A program made the translations under genes and the position numbers. DNA of 64,000 nt, taken from Micromonospora sp. MA102. GTDB lineage: Bacteria; Actinomycetota; Actinomycetes; Mycobacteriales; Micromonosporaceae. Every line of letters starts with the position of its first letter. The first letter of the stretch is position 1. The stretch covers positions 1-64,000 of the forward strand of contig NZ_JAMWEG010000007.1 in assembly GCF_025460765.1 (NCBI RefSeq). Reading direction: 5' to 3'. Positions 55,542-63,807 of this stretch are shown here, in pieces. The notes below the pieces were generated by a model. It was given only the letters and a program-made list of their open reading frames with translations, searched no databases and had not been told where the DNA came from.

Positions 55542-58285
55542 TGACGCGACCGACCGAGATCATCGTGGTCCCGCACACCCACTGGGACCGGGAGTGGTAC
55601 GAGCCGTTCCAGCGGTTCCGGCTGCGGCTGGTGGCGCTGCTGGACGACGTGTTCGACCGGATGGAGCGCGACCCGCGGCAGCGGTTCACCCTCGACGGGC
55701 AGCTCGCCGCGGTCGACGACTACCTGGAGGTCCGCCCCGAGCGGCGGGAGCAGGTGATCGACCTGGTCCGGGCCGGCCGGCTGTCGGTGGGCCCCTGGCA
55801 GATCCTGCTGGACGAGTTCCTCTGCTCCGGGGAGAACATCGTCCGCAACCTGGACCGCGGGTTGGCGCGCAGCGCCGACCTGGGCGGCGCCATGCCGGTC
55901 GGCTACCTGCCCGACATGTTCGGCCACATCGCCCAGATGCCGCAGATCCTGGCCGGCGCCGGACTGGCCCACGCCTGCGTGTTCCGGGGCGTGCCCGAGC
56001 GGGTGCACACTCACGCGTTCGCCTGGCAGGCGCCCGACGGCACCACCGTCCGCACCCAGTACCTGCCCGGCGGCTACGGCAACGCGGCGGGCCTCATGGA
56101 CGACGCCGCGCAGGTCACCCGCCGGGCCGGCGACCTGGCCGACCGGCTCGCCGGGTGGCGCCCGGCCGGTGACGACACCCCGGTGCTGGGCATGTACGGC
56201 ACCGACCACGCGGCGCCGGCGCCGGACGCCCCCGACCTGCTGGCCACCGCCGACGTCGCGGGCACCCGGCTGCGGCTGGGCACCCTCGCCGAGTACTTCG
56301 CCACCCAACCGGCCACTGTCGACGGCCTGCCCGTGGTGCGTGGCGAGCTGCGCTCGCACGCCCGGGCCAACATCCTGCCCGGCGTGATCTCCGTGCGGGC
56401 GCACCTGAAGCAGGCGATGAACCGGGCCGAGCGGCGCGTCGAACGGTACGCCGAACCGCTCGCCGCGCTCACCCACGACGGATCCGTGCAGCGCTTCCTC
56501 GACATGGCCTGGACCCGGCTGATCGACGCGAGCTGCCACGACTCGGTGACCGGCTGCGGCTGCGACGAGACCGCCGAGCAGGTCGCCGCCCGGCTCGCCG
56601 AGGCCGACCAGCTCGGCCGGGCGGTCTGCGACCTGGTCGGCACGCGGCTGTCGACCGCCGTGCCCCGGGACGGCTACCTGCTGTTCAATCCCACCCCGGC
56701 GGCGCGTACCGCGCTGGTGTGCCTGGACGTGGAGACGCCGGCCGACGGCGCCGTGGCGCTCACCGACGCCGCCGGCCGCCGCGTGGCCACCCAGGTCCTC
56801 GACCGCAGCCGCACGCTGCTCGCCGACGACGTCGTGCCGGCGGCCGACCTGCCGGCCGTGCTCACCCGGGTGCACGGCCGGGAGCTGTACGGCCAGGAGG
56901 TCACCGCCTGGTCGGTGTCACCCGACGACGCCACCGTCACCTTCCAGGTGGCCCGCCACGGCGACCCGGCCTTCGACGTGGAGGACGTCCGCCTGGCGCT
57001 CGCCGCCGCCGCACAGGCCGACCAGTGGCGGGTACGCATCCTCGCCGCTCCCCGGGCCACCGTGGCCGCCCTGGTGGACGTGCCCCCGCTGGGACGCGCC
57101 GCGGTCCGGCCGGCACCGCTCCCGGCGACCGCGACGCCCACGTCCGACCCGGTCACGGTGACCGGCCGCAGCCTCGACAACGGCCTGCTCCGGGTCGACG
57201 TCGCCGAGGACGGCACCCTGGCGCTGTCCACCCCGGACGGGGTGACCGTGGACGGGGTCGGCCGGATCGTCGACGGCGGCGACGTGGGCGACAGCTACAA
57301 CTACGCCCCGCCGGCCGCCGACGAACTGGTCGACAAGCCGCGGGCGGTGCGGACCGTCGTGCGCCACGACGGCCCGCTGGTGGCCGTCCTCGACGTGGTA
57401 CGCGAGTACCGCTGGCCGGTGGCCGCGGACGTCGACGCCGGCTCCCGCGCCGTGGACCGGGAACCCGTCACCGTGACCACCCGGGTCGAGCTGCGCCGCG
57501 GCGAGGGCTTCGTCCGGCTGCGCGTCGAGTTCGACAACCGCTGCGACGACCATCGGGTGCGGCTGCACCTGCCGCTGCCGTCGCCGGCCGACACCTCGTA
57601 CGCCGAGGGTCAGTTCGCCGTCGTGGCGCGCGGCCTGACGGCCGAGGGCGGTGGCGGCGAGGTGCCGCTGCCCACCTTCCCGGCCAACGGGTTCGTCGCG
57701 GCCGGCGGGCCGGACGGCGCGCTCGCCGTGCTGCTGACCCAGCCCACCGAGTACGAGCTGACCGACGCCGGCCGCGAGCTGGCGGTCACCGTGCTGCGGT
57801 CGATCGGGATGCTGTCGCGCAACCGGCACGCGCTGCGCGACGAGCCCGCCGGTCCGCAGCTGCCCACGCCCCAGGCGCAGTGCCGGGGTACCCGCACGGT
57901 CGAGCTGGCGGTGCTGCCGTACCGGGGCGCGTGGCACGAGGCGGGGGTGCTGGCGGCGGCCGAGGCGTACCGGCACGAGGTGCTGGCGTTCCCGGGCACC
58001 GCCGACCCGGCCACCGCGCTCCCCGCGCCGACGGTCGGGCTCTCCGTCGACGGCCCGGGCGTCGTGGTGACCAGCGTCCGGGACCGGGCGGGCCGCACCG
58101 AGGTGCGGCTGGTGGCGCAGACCCCGGTGGACACCACGGCCGTGCTCGGCGGCGCGACGGTTCGCGGGGCGTGGCGGGCCGACCTGCTCGGCCGGGCCGG
58201 CGAGCCGCTCGACGTCGTTGACGGGCTGGTCCGGCTGCCGCTGCGCGCCTGGGAGATCGCCACGGTACAGCTCGATCTGACCTGA
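55541..58285 (+). CDS. GH38 alpha-mannosidase
   Basis: About 914 residues. The ATG overlaps the previous stop (TGATG). HTHWD at residues 12-16 binds zinc, GYLPDMFGH carries the nucleophile candidate Asp125, and the RERY-like helical and C-terminal beta domains follow (DASCHDSVTGCGCDE, LRVEFDNRCDDHRV). No signal peptide, so it trims alpha-linked mannose from a substrate already imported. It is the last gene of the transporter operon. The nearby iol genes suggest that the other half of that substrate may be an inositol. Confidence 0.92.
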   Translation: MTRPTEIIVVPHTHWDREWYEPFQRFRLRLVALLDDVFDRMERDPRQRFTLDGQLAAVDDYLEVRPERREQVIDLVRAGRLSVGPWQILLDEFLCSGENIVRNLDRGLARSADLGGAMPVGYLPDMFGHIAQMPQILAGAGLAHACVFRGVPERVHTHAFAWQAPDGTTVRTQYLPGGYGNAAGLMDDAAQVTRRAGDLADRLAGWRPAGDDTPVLGMYGTDHAAPAPDAPDLLATADVAGTRLRLGTLAEYFATQPATVDGLPVVRGELRSHARANILPGVISVRAHLKQAMNRAERRVERYAEPLAALTHDGSVQRFLDMAWTRLIDASCHDSVTGCGCDETAEQVAARLAEADQLGRAVCDLVGTRLSTAVPRDGYLLFNPTPAARTALVCLDVETPADGAVALTDAAGRRVATQVLDRSRTLLADDVVPAADLPAVLTRVHGRELYGQEVTAWSVSPDDATVTFQVARHGDPAFDVEDVRLALAAAAQADQWRVRILAAPRATVAALVDVPPLGRAAVRPAPLPATATPTSDPVTVTGRSLDNGLLRVDVAEDGTLALSTPDGVTVDGVGRIVDGGDVGDSYNYAPPAADELVDKPRAVRTVVRHDGPLVAVLDVVREYRWPVAADVDAGSRAVDREPVTVTTRVELRRGEGFVRLRVEFDNRCDDHRVRLHLPLPSPADTSYAEGQFAVVARGLTAEGGGGEVPLPTFPANGFVAAGGPDGALAVLLTQPTEYELTDAGRELAVTVLRSIGMLSRNRHALRDEPAGPQLPTPQAQCRGTRTVELAVLPYRGAWHEAGVLAAAEAYRHEVLAFPGTADPATALPAPTVGLSVDGPGVVVTSVRDRAGRTEVRLVAQTPVDTTAVLGGATVRGAWRADLLGRAGEPLDVVDGLVRLPLRAWEIATVQLDLT

Positions 58286-58305
58286 CGGGCGTGGCCGAGC
58301 CCGGC

Positions 58306-59223
58306 TCAGGGCCGGCGGGGCGGCGGCACGGCGTTGTCGACGTCGAGCAGCCCGGCGGCGACCACGGCCCGGCTCAGCGGCCGGGTCAGCTCGGCGAGGC
58401 GGGCGCACCCGTCGGCGCCGAGCACGGCGTACGCGGGCGTGGCGAGCCGGTCGGTGGCCGCCTCGATCCACGCGCGCTGCGCCCGCCCGCTGTCGGTCAG
58501 CGCGGGCTCGTCGCCCTCGACCAGCCCGCGCCCGCGCAGCCGGTCGATGGCGTCCGCCCACTGCTCGCCGGTCCAGCCCCGCGTGCGGCGCAGGAAGCGG
58601 ACCGACACCTCGCCGGAGGCGGCGTGCAGCACCAGCGCCTCCAGCCCGGTCAGGCCGGCGAGCACCAGGGCGGCCACGTGCCCGTCGCCACGGAACTCCC
58701 GCAGGAGCGTCTGGGCCTGCCAGAGGATCAGGTGCGGCTGGTCCGGCCAGGGCAGCGCGGCGTGGGCGGCGAACAGCGGCCGCCCCTCGGGGTGGGCGGT
58801 GGCAGATTCGGCGGCGCGCCGGGCCAGCTCGGCGGCCTCGACCAGTTCCGGGGACCGCACGGCGTCGCCGAGCGCCCGGGTCAGGGCCGCGTCGGCGGCG
58901 TCCCGCCGGGCGGCCAGCACGGCGGCCGGTGCCGCCCGCTCCCAGGCGGCCGGCAGCACCCGGGCCACGAGGTCCGGGTTGAAGTTGAAGAAGCTGGCCA
59001 CCACCGGGCCGGGCCCGACCGGCCCCAGGGCGGCCGCGCGGGAGGCGAAGTAGCCGGCCGGCGCGGGCAGGCCGAGGGCGGCGTACCGCTCGTGCGCCTC
59101 CGGCACGAAGTAGATCATCGCGTGCAGGGGCTCGGTCACCCGCCAGGCGCGGCGCACGGCGGCCGGATCGAGGGCCGCCGGCTGCTGCCCGCCCGGGTCC
59201 GCCAACGATGTCAGGTCCGCCAT
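58306..59223 (-). CDS. SCO6745-family protein (uncharacterised)
   Basis: About 305 residues. The start MADLTSLADP has GGAAGG about 7 bases upstream. It reads like the actinobacterial SCO6745 family: WRVTEPLHAMIYFVPEA at the N-terminus, FFNFNPDLVARVLPAAWE, and a C-terminal winged-helix-like region (RTRGWTGEQWADAIDRLRGRG). Its molecular role is unknown to me. A TACCGACCGGTA dyad in its 5' region suggests control by a TetR-type repressor. Confidence 0.75.
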   Translation of the reverse strand: MADLTSLADPGGQQPAALDPAAVRRAWRVTEPLHAMIYFVPEAHERYAALGLPAPAGYFASRAAALGPVGPGPVVASFFNFNPDLVARVLPAAWERAAPAAVLAARRDAADAALTRALGDAVRSPELVEAAELARRAAESATAHPEGRPLFAAHAALPWPDQPHLILWQAQTLLREFRGDGHVAALVLAGLTGLEALVLHAASGEVSVRFLRRTRGWTGEQWADAIDRLRGRGLVEGDEPALTDSGRAQRAWIEAATDRLATPAYAVLGADGCARLAELTRPLSRAVVAAGLLDVDNAVPPPRRP

Positions 59224-59247
59224 GTCACTGCCTTCCGCCGGGAACGT

Positions 59248-59259
59248 TACCGACCGGTA
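59248..59259. promoter_or_regulatory. TetR-type operator-like dyad upstream of the SCO6745-family gene
   Basis: TACCG-AC-CGGTA is a perfect 12-base inverted repeat, 24 bases before the start codon at 59223. Sites of the form ACCGACCGGT are commonly bound by TetR-family repressors in actinobacteria. No TetR gene is in the window, so the regulator would act from elsewhere. Confidence 0.4.
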
Positions 59260-59426
59260 GGCTCCCATGCCGGCGGCGGCCTGTCACCCGCCGGGTGCGC
59301 GGGCGGCCCGATCGGGCCTTTTGCTCAGGTCAGCGGCGTGTTCTCATACCGGAACGGCGCCGACTTGCTGGCGGCCCGCGTCCGTCCATCCAGGTCGGTG
59401 ACATCATCCCGGCGAAAGGTGCAACG

Positions 59427-60389
59427 ATGCACAGAAGACCAACCTTCCAACTGGCGGTCCTGACCGCCACCGCGGCGACGTTCCTGGGGGCCGGCGGAGC
59501 ATCCGCGGCGGCGGTCACGGCGGCACCCGCGACCGCCTCCGCCGGCGTGGCGGCGTGCGCGCCGGGCGCCGAGGGGCACGGCGCGGCGCGCGTGGCCGAG
59601 GGCGCCACCGCCCAGGAACCCGAGCTGTATTCCAAGAACGAGGCGAACGCCTACGGCGTGATCAAGGATTCGCCGCGCCTGCCCAACGGCAGCGTGACCG
59701 TGCCCACGGTCTTCCACATGGTCTCCGACCACGCCCTCAGCGCGGCCGAGACCACCCGGTGGAAGACCCTGATCGCGGCGCAGATGACCGTGCTCAACGA
59801 CTCGTACGCCGGCCGCACCGCGGCGGACGCCTCCGACACCCCGTTCCGGTTCTCGCTGGTCGGGACGACGTGGACGGTGAACAGCGACTGGTACACGGTC
59901 GTGCCCGGCAAGAACGAGCGGGACATGAAGAAGGCGCTGTACACGGGCGACGCCCGCACGTTGAACGTGTACGCGGCGAACATCGGCGGCGGCCTGCTCG
60001 GCTGGGCGTACTTCCCCAAGGGCTACAACAACGGCCGGGACTACATCGACGGCGTGGTGATGCTCGACGAGTCGATGCCGGGCGGAACGGCCGGCAAGTA
60101 CGCCCTGGGTGACACGCTGACGCACGAGGTGGGGCACTGGCTGATGCTGGAGCACACCTTCGCGCACGGATGCTCGGCCTCGGGCGACTTCGTGGCCGAC
60201 ACCCCGCGGGAGGCGGCGCCGCAGTTCAACTGCCCGGTCGGCGCGGACACCTGCACCGCACCCGGGCTGGACCCGATCCACAACTTCATGGACTACACGC
60301 AGGACTCCTGCATGAACATGTTCACCGCCGGACAGGCGGACCGGATGAGTGACGCCTGGGTGGCGTTCCGGTCCGGCGGCGTCAAGTAA
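59427..60389 (+). CDS. Secreted M43-type zinc metalloprotease
   Basis: About 320 residues. AAAGG precedes the ATG; residues 1-~28 are a signal peptide. The zinc site is HEVGHWLMLEH and the Met-turn MDYTQDSCMNMFT follows about 60 residues later, matching the pappalysin/cytophagalysin (metzincin) group. Cysteine pairs (HGCSAS, FNCPVGADTC, DSCM) suit an extracellular disulfide-bonded enzyme. It stands alone with a hairpin terminator just past its stop. Confidence 0.88.
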   Translation: MHRRPTFQLAVLTATAATFLGAGGASAAAVTAAPATASAGVAACAPGAEGHGAARVAEGATAQEPELYSKNEANAYGVIKDSPRLPNGSVTVPTVFHMVSDHALSAAETTRWKTLIAAQMTVLNDSYAGRTAADASDTPFRFSLVGTTWTVNSDWYTVVPGKNERDMKKALYTGDARTLNVYAANIGGGLLGWAYFPKGYNNGRDYIDGVVMLDESMPGGTAGKYALGDTLTHEVGHWLMLEHTFAHGCSASGDFVADTPREAAPQFNCPVGADTCTAPGLDPIHNFMDYTQDSCMNMFTAGQADRMSDAWVAFRSGGVK

Positions 60390-60406
60390 CACCAGGTATC
60401 CCCGGG

Positions 60407-60443
60407 GGGGTCGGCGGTCCGCGACCGGCGGTCCGCCGACCCC
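60407..60443 (+). terminator. Hairpin terminator after the metalloprotease gene
   Basis: GGGGTCGGCGG at 60407-60417 pairs over 11 bases with CCGCCGACCCC at 60433-60443, followed by TTCCTGGT. It begins 18 bases after the stop. Confidence 0.65.
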
Positions 60444-60516
60444 TTCCTGGTACGAACGCCGCGAATTGCCGCCCGGCGTACGTGCCCCGGCGGGGTCGGT
60501 GCCGGATGCTGGGACC

Positions 60517-61194
60517 GTGCCAGCACCCGCCCGGAGGCCGGGAGGCTCGTCACCGTTCGGCATCGAGCGGGATCCTTCCCGGGTCGTCGCGTTCACCGAC
60601 GCGGTCATCGCCATCGCCGTCACCCTGCTCGTCCTGGAGATCCGCCCGCCGCAGGACAGCCGGCACCTGCTGTCCGGCCTCGTCACGCTCTGGCCGTCCT
60701 ACCTGGCCTACGCCGTGACGTTCATGTTGATCGGGCAGGTGTGGGCCAATCACCACGTCATGTTCGACCAGATCCGCACCGCCGACCGGACGGTGCTGTT
60801 CCTCAACACCGTGCTGCTGATGGACATCGCTTTCCTGCCCTTCGCCGCCTCGGTGCTGGCCCAGGCGTTCCGCGAGGGGCACGGTGAGCGGGTCGCCGTC
60901 GTCCTCCACGGCCTCACGTTCGAACTGGCAGCGGTCCTGTTCAACGCCATCTGGGCGTACGCGCGCCGCCGTCCCCAGCTGCTCGTGGCCACCCTCGACG
61001 CCGCCGGCGCCAGGGCCATCGGCCGGCGCTTCCGGCTCGCCCTCACCTGGATCGCCGCCGGCACCCTGCTGGGCGCCCTGGTTCCCGCCCTCGGCGTCAC
61101 GGTGATCGCCGCGTTCATTCCCTTCTACTGGCTGCCGATCCGGGGCGAGACCCGCCCGGCGGGGCCCCGCCGTGGCCGGACCGATCCGGTGTGA
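60517..61194 (+). CDS. TMEM175/DUF1211-family membrane protein
   Basis: About 225 residues from GTG 60517; a GTG at 60499 in frame is also possible, and neither has a strong ribosome binding site. RVVAFTDAVIAIAVTLLVLE is the signature FSDG-like first helix of the family, followed by the QVWANHHVMF segment and five further helices. Characterised bacterial members form tetrameric potassium-conducting channels; whether this one does is untested. Confidence 0.82.
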   Translation: MPAPARRPGGSSPFGIERDPSRVVAFTDAVIAIAVTLLVLEIRPPQDSRHLLSGLVTLWPSYLAYAVTFMLIGQVWANHHVMFDQIRTADRTVLFLNTVLLMDIAFLPFAASVLAQAFREGHGERVAVVLHGLTFELAAVLFNAIWAYARRRPQLLVATLDAAGARAIGRRFRLALTWIAAGTLLGALVPALGVTVIAAFIPFYWLPIRGETRPAGPRRGRTDPV

Positions 61195-61327
61195 CCGTGG
61201 GAGTCGGACCGGCAACCGGACGGACTCACCCGGGCGGTGGCGAAGTTCCCGAAACGTCCCGATCGGCCGGTCTGACGCCCCCATCATGACAACGAGACAG
61301 AATGCGAGAGCGCCAGGAGGCAAGGAC

Positions 61328-61549
61328 ATGAAGCGTCGACGGAGCAGGCGGCGGTCACTGCTGCAGGCAGCGATGATCACGGCGACGGCGGTGGTGGCGG
61401 CGGCCGCGGTGGTCCGCGCCGGGCGCCGGCGCGCAGCGGAAGACAACCCGGCGGGCATCCTTCCCGTCCGCGGTGGTGACGGCACGGAAGCGAAGATCCC
61501 CGCGGCGCCGCTGGGCGCGTCGCCGCTCCTCACCCGCTCAGCGGACTGA
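61328..61549 (+). CDS. Small basic membrane protein (hypothetical)
   Basis: About 73 residues. AGGAGG lies 8 bases before the ATG (MKRRRSRRRSLLQ), which makes this start much better than an upstream ATG at 61286. A very basic N-terminus, one hydrophobic helix (~15-38) and a polar tail. No recognisable domain. It converges with the GNAT gene, stop to stop, with 8 bases between. Confidence 0.6.
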   Translation: MKRRRSRRRSLLQAAMITATAVVAAAAVVRAGRRRAAEDNPAGILPVRGGDGTEAKIPAAPLGASPLLTRSAD

Positions 61550-61557
61550 GGGCGCCG

Positions 61558-61860
61558 CTACTTCACCTTGCGGGTCGAGCGGGCCACGATGTCGTCGTAC
61601 TCGGGGTGCTTCTCCAGCCAGCCGGCCAGGAAGGGGCAGATGGGCACCACGGTCCGCCCGTTGGCCCGCGCGTCGTCCATGACCGCCCGGGCCAGGAGCG
61701 AGCCGACGCCGTGCCCCTCGAACTCGGGGGCGACCTCGGTGTGAGTGTAGGCGATGATGTTGCCGGTCAGCTGGTAGGTGACCAACCCCGCCGTCGTGCC
61801 CGTCTCGTCCCGCGCCTCGAACCGGTCCCGCTCGGGCACGTCCGTCACCGTGAAACCCAT
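61558..61860 (-). CDS. GNAT-family N-acetyltransferase (YjdJ-like)
   Basis: About 100 residues from the ATG giving MGFTVTDVPERDR; a longer start at 61917 is possible and upstream signals are weak. This is the short GNAT type with the acetyl-CoA loop APEFEGHGVGSLLARAV and the motif VPICPFLAGWLEKHPEY, common in minimal acetyltransferases. Substrate unknown. Confidence 0.82.
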   Translation of the reverse strand: MGFTVTDVPERDRFEARDETGTTAGLVTYQLTGNIIAYTHTEVAPEFEGHGVGSLLARAVMDDARANGRTVVPICPFLAGWLEKHPEYDDIVARSTRKVK

Positions 61861-62005
61861 CCCGCCATCCAACCACGGTGTGCCGGGATCCACCGCCGGA
61901 AGTGACCGCCACGACACAGCGGTCCTGGACAGTTACAGTTAACAAACCTAATAATTGTGCATCCGTCGATGTCTCAGACGGCCCACCCCGTACCGGGAGG
62001 ACCGG

Positions 62006-63559
62006 ATGCACCGCACCGCCCGTACCCCCTTCCTGGCCGCTCTCGCGGCGCTCGCCACCGCCGCCGCGACCGTGGTGCTCGCCGCCCCGGCGCTGGCCGC
62101 CGGGCCCACCGCCGCCTTCGCCAAGACCTCCGACTGGGGCACCGGTTGGGAGGGCAGGTACACGATCACCAACGGCGGCGCCAGCACCATCACCGGCTGG
62201 CAGGTCGCCTTCACCCTGCCGGCGGGCACCACCCTCGGCTCGTACTGGGACGCCACGGTCAGCAGCGTCGGCCAGCGGCACACGTTCACGAACCGGTCCT
62301 GGAACGGCACGATCGCCCCCGGCGCCTCGGTGTCGTTCGGCTTCCTCGCCACCGGATCCGGCTCGCCCACCGACTGCACCCTCAACGGCGCCCCGTGCGG
62401 CGGCGGCACCCCGACCAGCCCGCCGACGACCACCGCGCCGCCGACGACCAGCCCGCCGCCCACCACGACTCCGCCGACCACCACGCCACCGACCACCACA
62501 CCACCGCCGACGAGCCCCCCGCCGGCCGGCGGGCTGCCGAAGCACGCGTTGATCGGCTACCTGCACGCCAGCTTCGCCAACGGCTCCGGCTACCTGCGGA
62601 TGGCCGACGTCCCCGCCGACTGGGACATCGTGAACCTGGCCTTCGGCGAGCCCACCTCGGTGACCTCCGGCGACATCCGCTTTGAGCTCTGCCCCGTCGC
62701 CGAGTGCCCCAGTGTCGAGACCGAGGCGGAGTTCACCGCCGCCGTCCGGGCCAAGCAGCAGCAGGGCAAGAAGGTGCTGCTGTCCATCGGCGGCCAGAAC
62801 GGGCAGGTCCAGCTCACCACGCCCGCCGCCCGGGACACCTTCGTCCGGTCGGTGTCCGCGATCATCGACCGGTACGGCCTCGACGGCCTGGACATCGACT
62901 TCGAGGGCCACTCCCTCTACCTGAACCCGGGCGACACCGACTTCCGCAACCCCACCACGCCCGTGGTCGTGAACCTGATCGCGGCGATCCGGGCCCTGAA
63001 GCAGCGCTACGGCGCCGGGTTCGTCCTCACGATGGCTCCGGAGACGTTCTTCGTCCAGCTCGGCTACCAGTTCTACGGACCGGGCCCGTGGGGCGGTCAG
63101 GACCCCCGCGCCGGCTCGTACCTGCCCGTGATCCACGCCCTGCGCGACATCCTCACGGTGCTGCACGTGCAGGACTACAACTCCGGCCCGATCGTCGGGC
63201 TGGACAACCAGTACCACACGATGGGCGGAGCGGACTTCCACATCGCGATGACCGACATGCTGCTCGCCGGCTTCCCGGTCGCCGGGAACGCCAGCGCCGT
63301 CTTCCCGGCGCTACGGGAGGACCAGGTGGCCTTCGGCGCGCCGTCGTCGACCAGCGCCGGCAACGGCTACGTCGCCCCGGCGGGCGTGCAGCAGGCGGTC
63401 ACCTGCCTGGTCAAGGGCCAGAGCTGCGGCGGCTACACGCCGCGCAGCGGTACCAACCCGGGCTTCCGCGGCCTGATGACGTGGTCGATCAACTGGGACC
63501 GGTACTACGGCTGGGAATTCCGGCTCCAGCACGGCCCGTTCCTGAAGGCGCTGCCCTGA
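62006..63559 (+). CDS. Secreted chitinase: CBM2 plus GH18
   Basis: About 517 residues. GGGAGG lies 5 bases before the ATG. Signal peptide (~1-32), CBM2 carbohydrate-binding module (~33-130, SDWGTGWEGRYTITNGG, ends with paired Cys), a Thr/Pro linker of PPTTT-type repeats (~135-175) and a GH18 catalytic domain with DGLDIDFE, whose Glu is the acid, plus MAPETFFVQ and LMTWSINWD. It binds and cleaves chitin outside the cell. The upstream 145 bases are AT-rich with ACAGTTACAGTTAAC and TAATAAT near 61930-61955, a probable promoter region; no DasR site is evident. Confidence 0.92.
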   Translation: MHRTARTPFLAALAALATAAATVVLAAPALAAGPTAAFAKTSDWGTGWEGRYTITNGGASTITGWQVAFTLPAGTTLGSYWDATVSSVGQRHTFTNRSWNGTIAPGASVSFGFLATGSGSPTDCTLNGAPCGGGTPTSPPTTTAPPTTSPPPTTTPPTTTPPTTTPPPTSPPPAGGLPKHALIGYLHASFANGSGYLRMADVPADWDIVNLAFGEPTSVTSGDIRFELCPVAECPSVETEAEFTAAVRAKQQQGKKVLLSIGGQNGQVQLTTPAARDTFVRSVSAIIDRYGLDGLDIDFEGHSLYLNPGDTDFRNPTTPVVVNLIAAIRALKQRYGAGFVLTMAPETFFVQLGYQFYGPGPWGGQDPRAGSYLPVIHALRDILTVLHVQDYNSGPIVGLDNQYHTMGGADFHIAMTDMLLAGFPVAGNASAVFPALREDQVAFGAPSSTSAGNGYVAPAGVQQAVTCLVKGQSCGGYTPRSGTNPGFRGLMTWSINWDRYYGWEFRLQHGPFLKALP

Positions 63560-63570
63560 CCCCGCGCCGG

Positions 63571-63602
63571 CGCCCCGGGTCGCCCCAACCGGGCCCGGGG
63601 CG
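63571..63602 (+). terminator. Hairpin terminator after the chitinase gene
   Basis: CGCCCCGGG at 63571-63579 pairs with CCCGGGGCG at 63594-63602, 12 bases past the stop. No T-run. Confidence 0.55.
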
Positions 63603-63629
63603 TCCGGCCGGCGGTCGTCCGTGGACAGG

Positions 63630-63651
63630 AAAAAAGGGAGCATCCGCTCCC
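63630..63651 (-). terminator. Intrinsic terminator reading the minus strand, left of the RAE
   Basis: Read on the minus strand: GGGAGC, loop GGAT, GCTCCC, then TTTTTT (plus-strand A-run 63630-63635). This is a textbook hairpin with U-run, rare in this GC-rich window. No minus-strand gene lies upstream of it, so it may end an antisense or divergent transcript starting near the RAE. Confidence 0.55.
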
Positions 63652-63678
63652 TGCCACCTCCAACGTATATCGCACCGG

Positions 63679-63698
63679 GGGGCTTGCGGCAAGACCCC
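63679..63698 (+). promoter_or_regulatory. Rifamycin-associated element (RAE)
   Basis: GGGGCTTGCGGCAAGACCCC, an imperfect inverted repeat. From memory it matches the described RAE consensus GGGGCTTGCGGCAAGGCCCC at all but one base. RAEs lie upstream of rifamycin-inducible resistance genes in actinomycetes, including rifamycin-modifying enzymes and helR. It is 110 bases upstream of the HelR-like start. The identity is strengthened by that gene. Confidence 0.8.
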
Positions 63699-63807
63699 GG
63701 TGGTGCCGCAGAATCACCGGCCGAAGCCAGCTACCTGCGGAAACGGGGTGGCGGAACGGCGCCGGCGACCGGCGGCGCCGCCGCGGCCCCAGATCGGAAA
63801 CGGTGCG

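Noticed and set aside
61861..62005. A DasR (dre) operator ahead of the chitinase
   Set aside because: No ACTGGTCTAGACCAGT-like dyad is present; only AT-rich promoter-like sequence is visible.
62400..62520. Tandem CCGCCGACCACCACG-type repeats, considered as a CRISPR-like or satellite array
   Set aside because: They lie in frame and encode the Thr/Pro linker of the chitinase, a usual feature of such enzymes.
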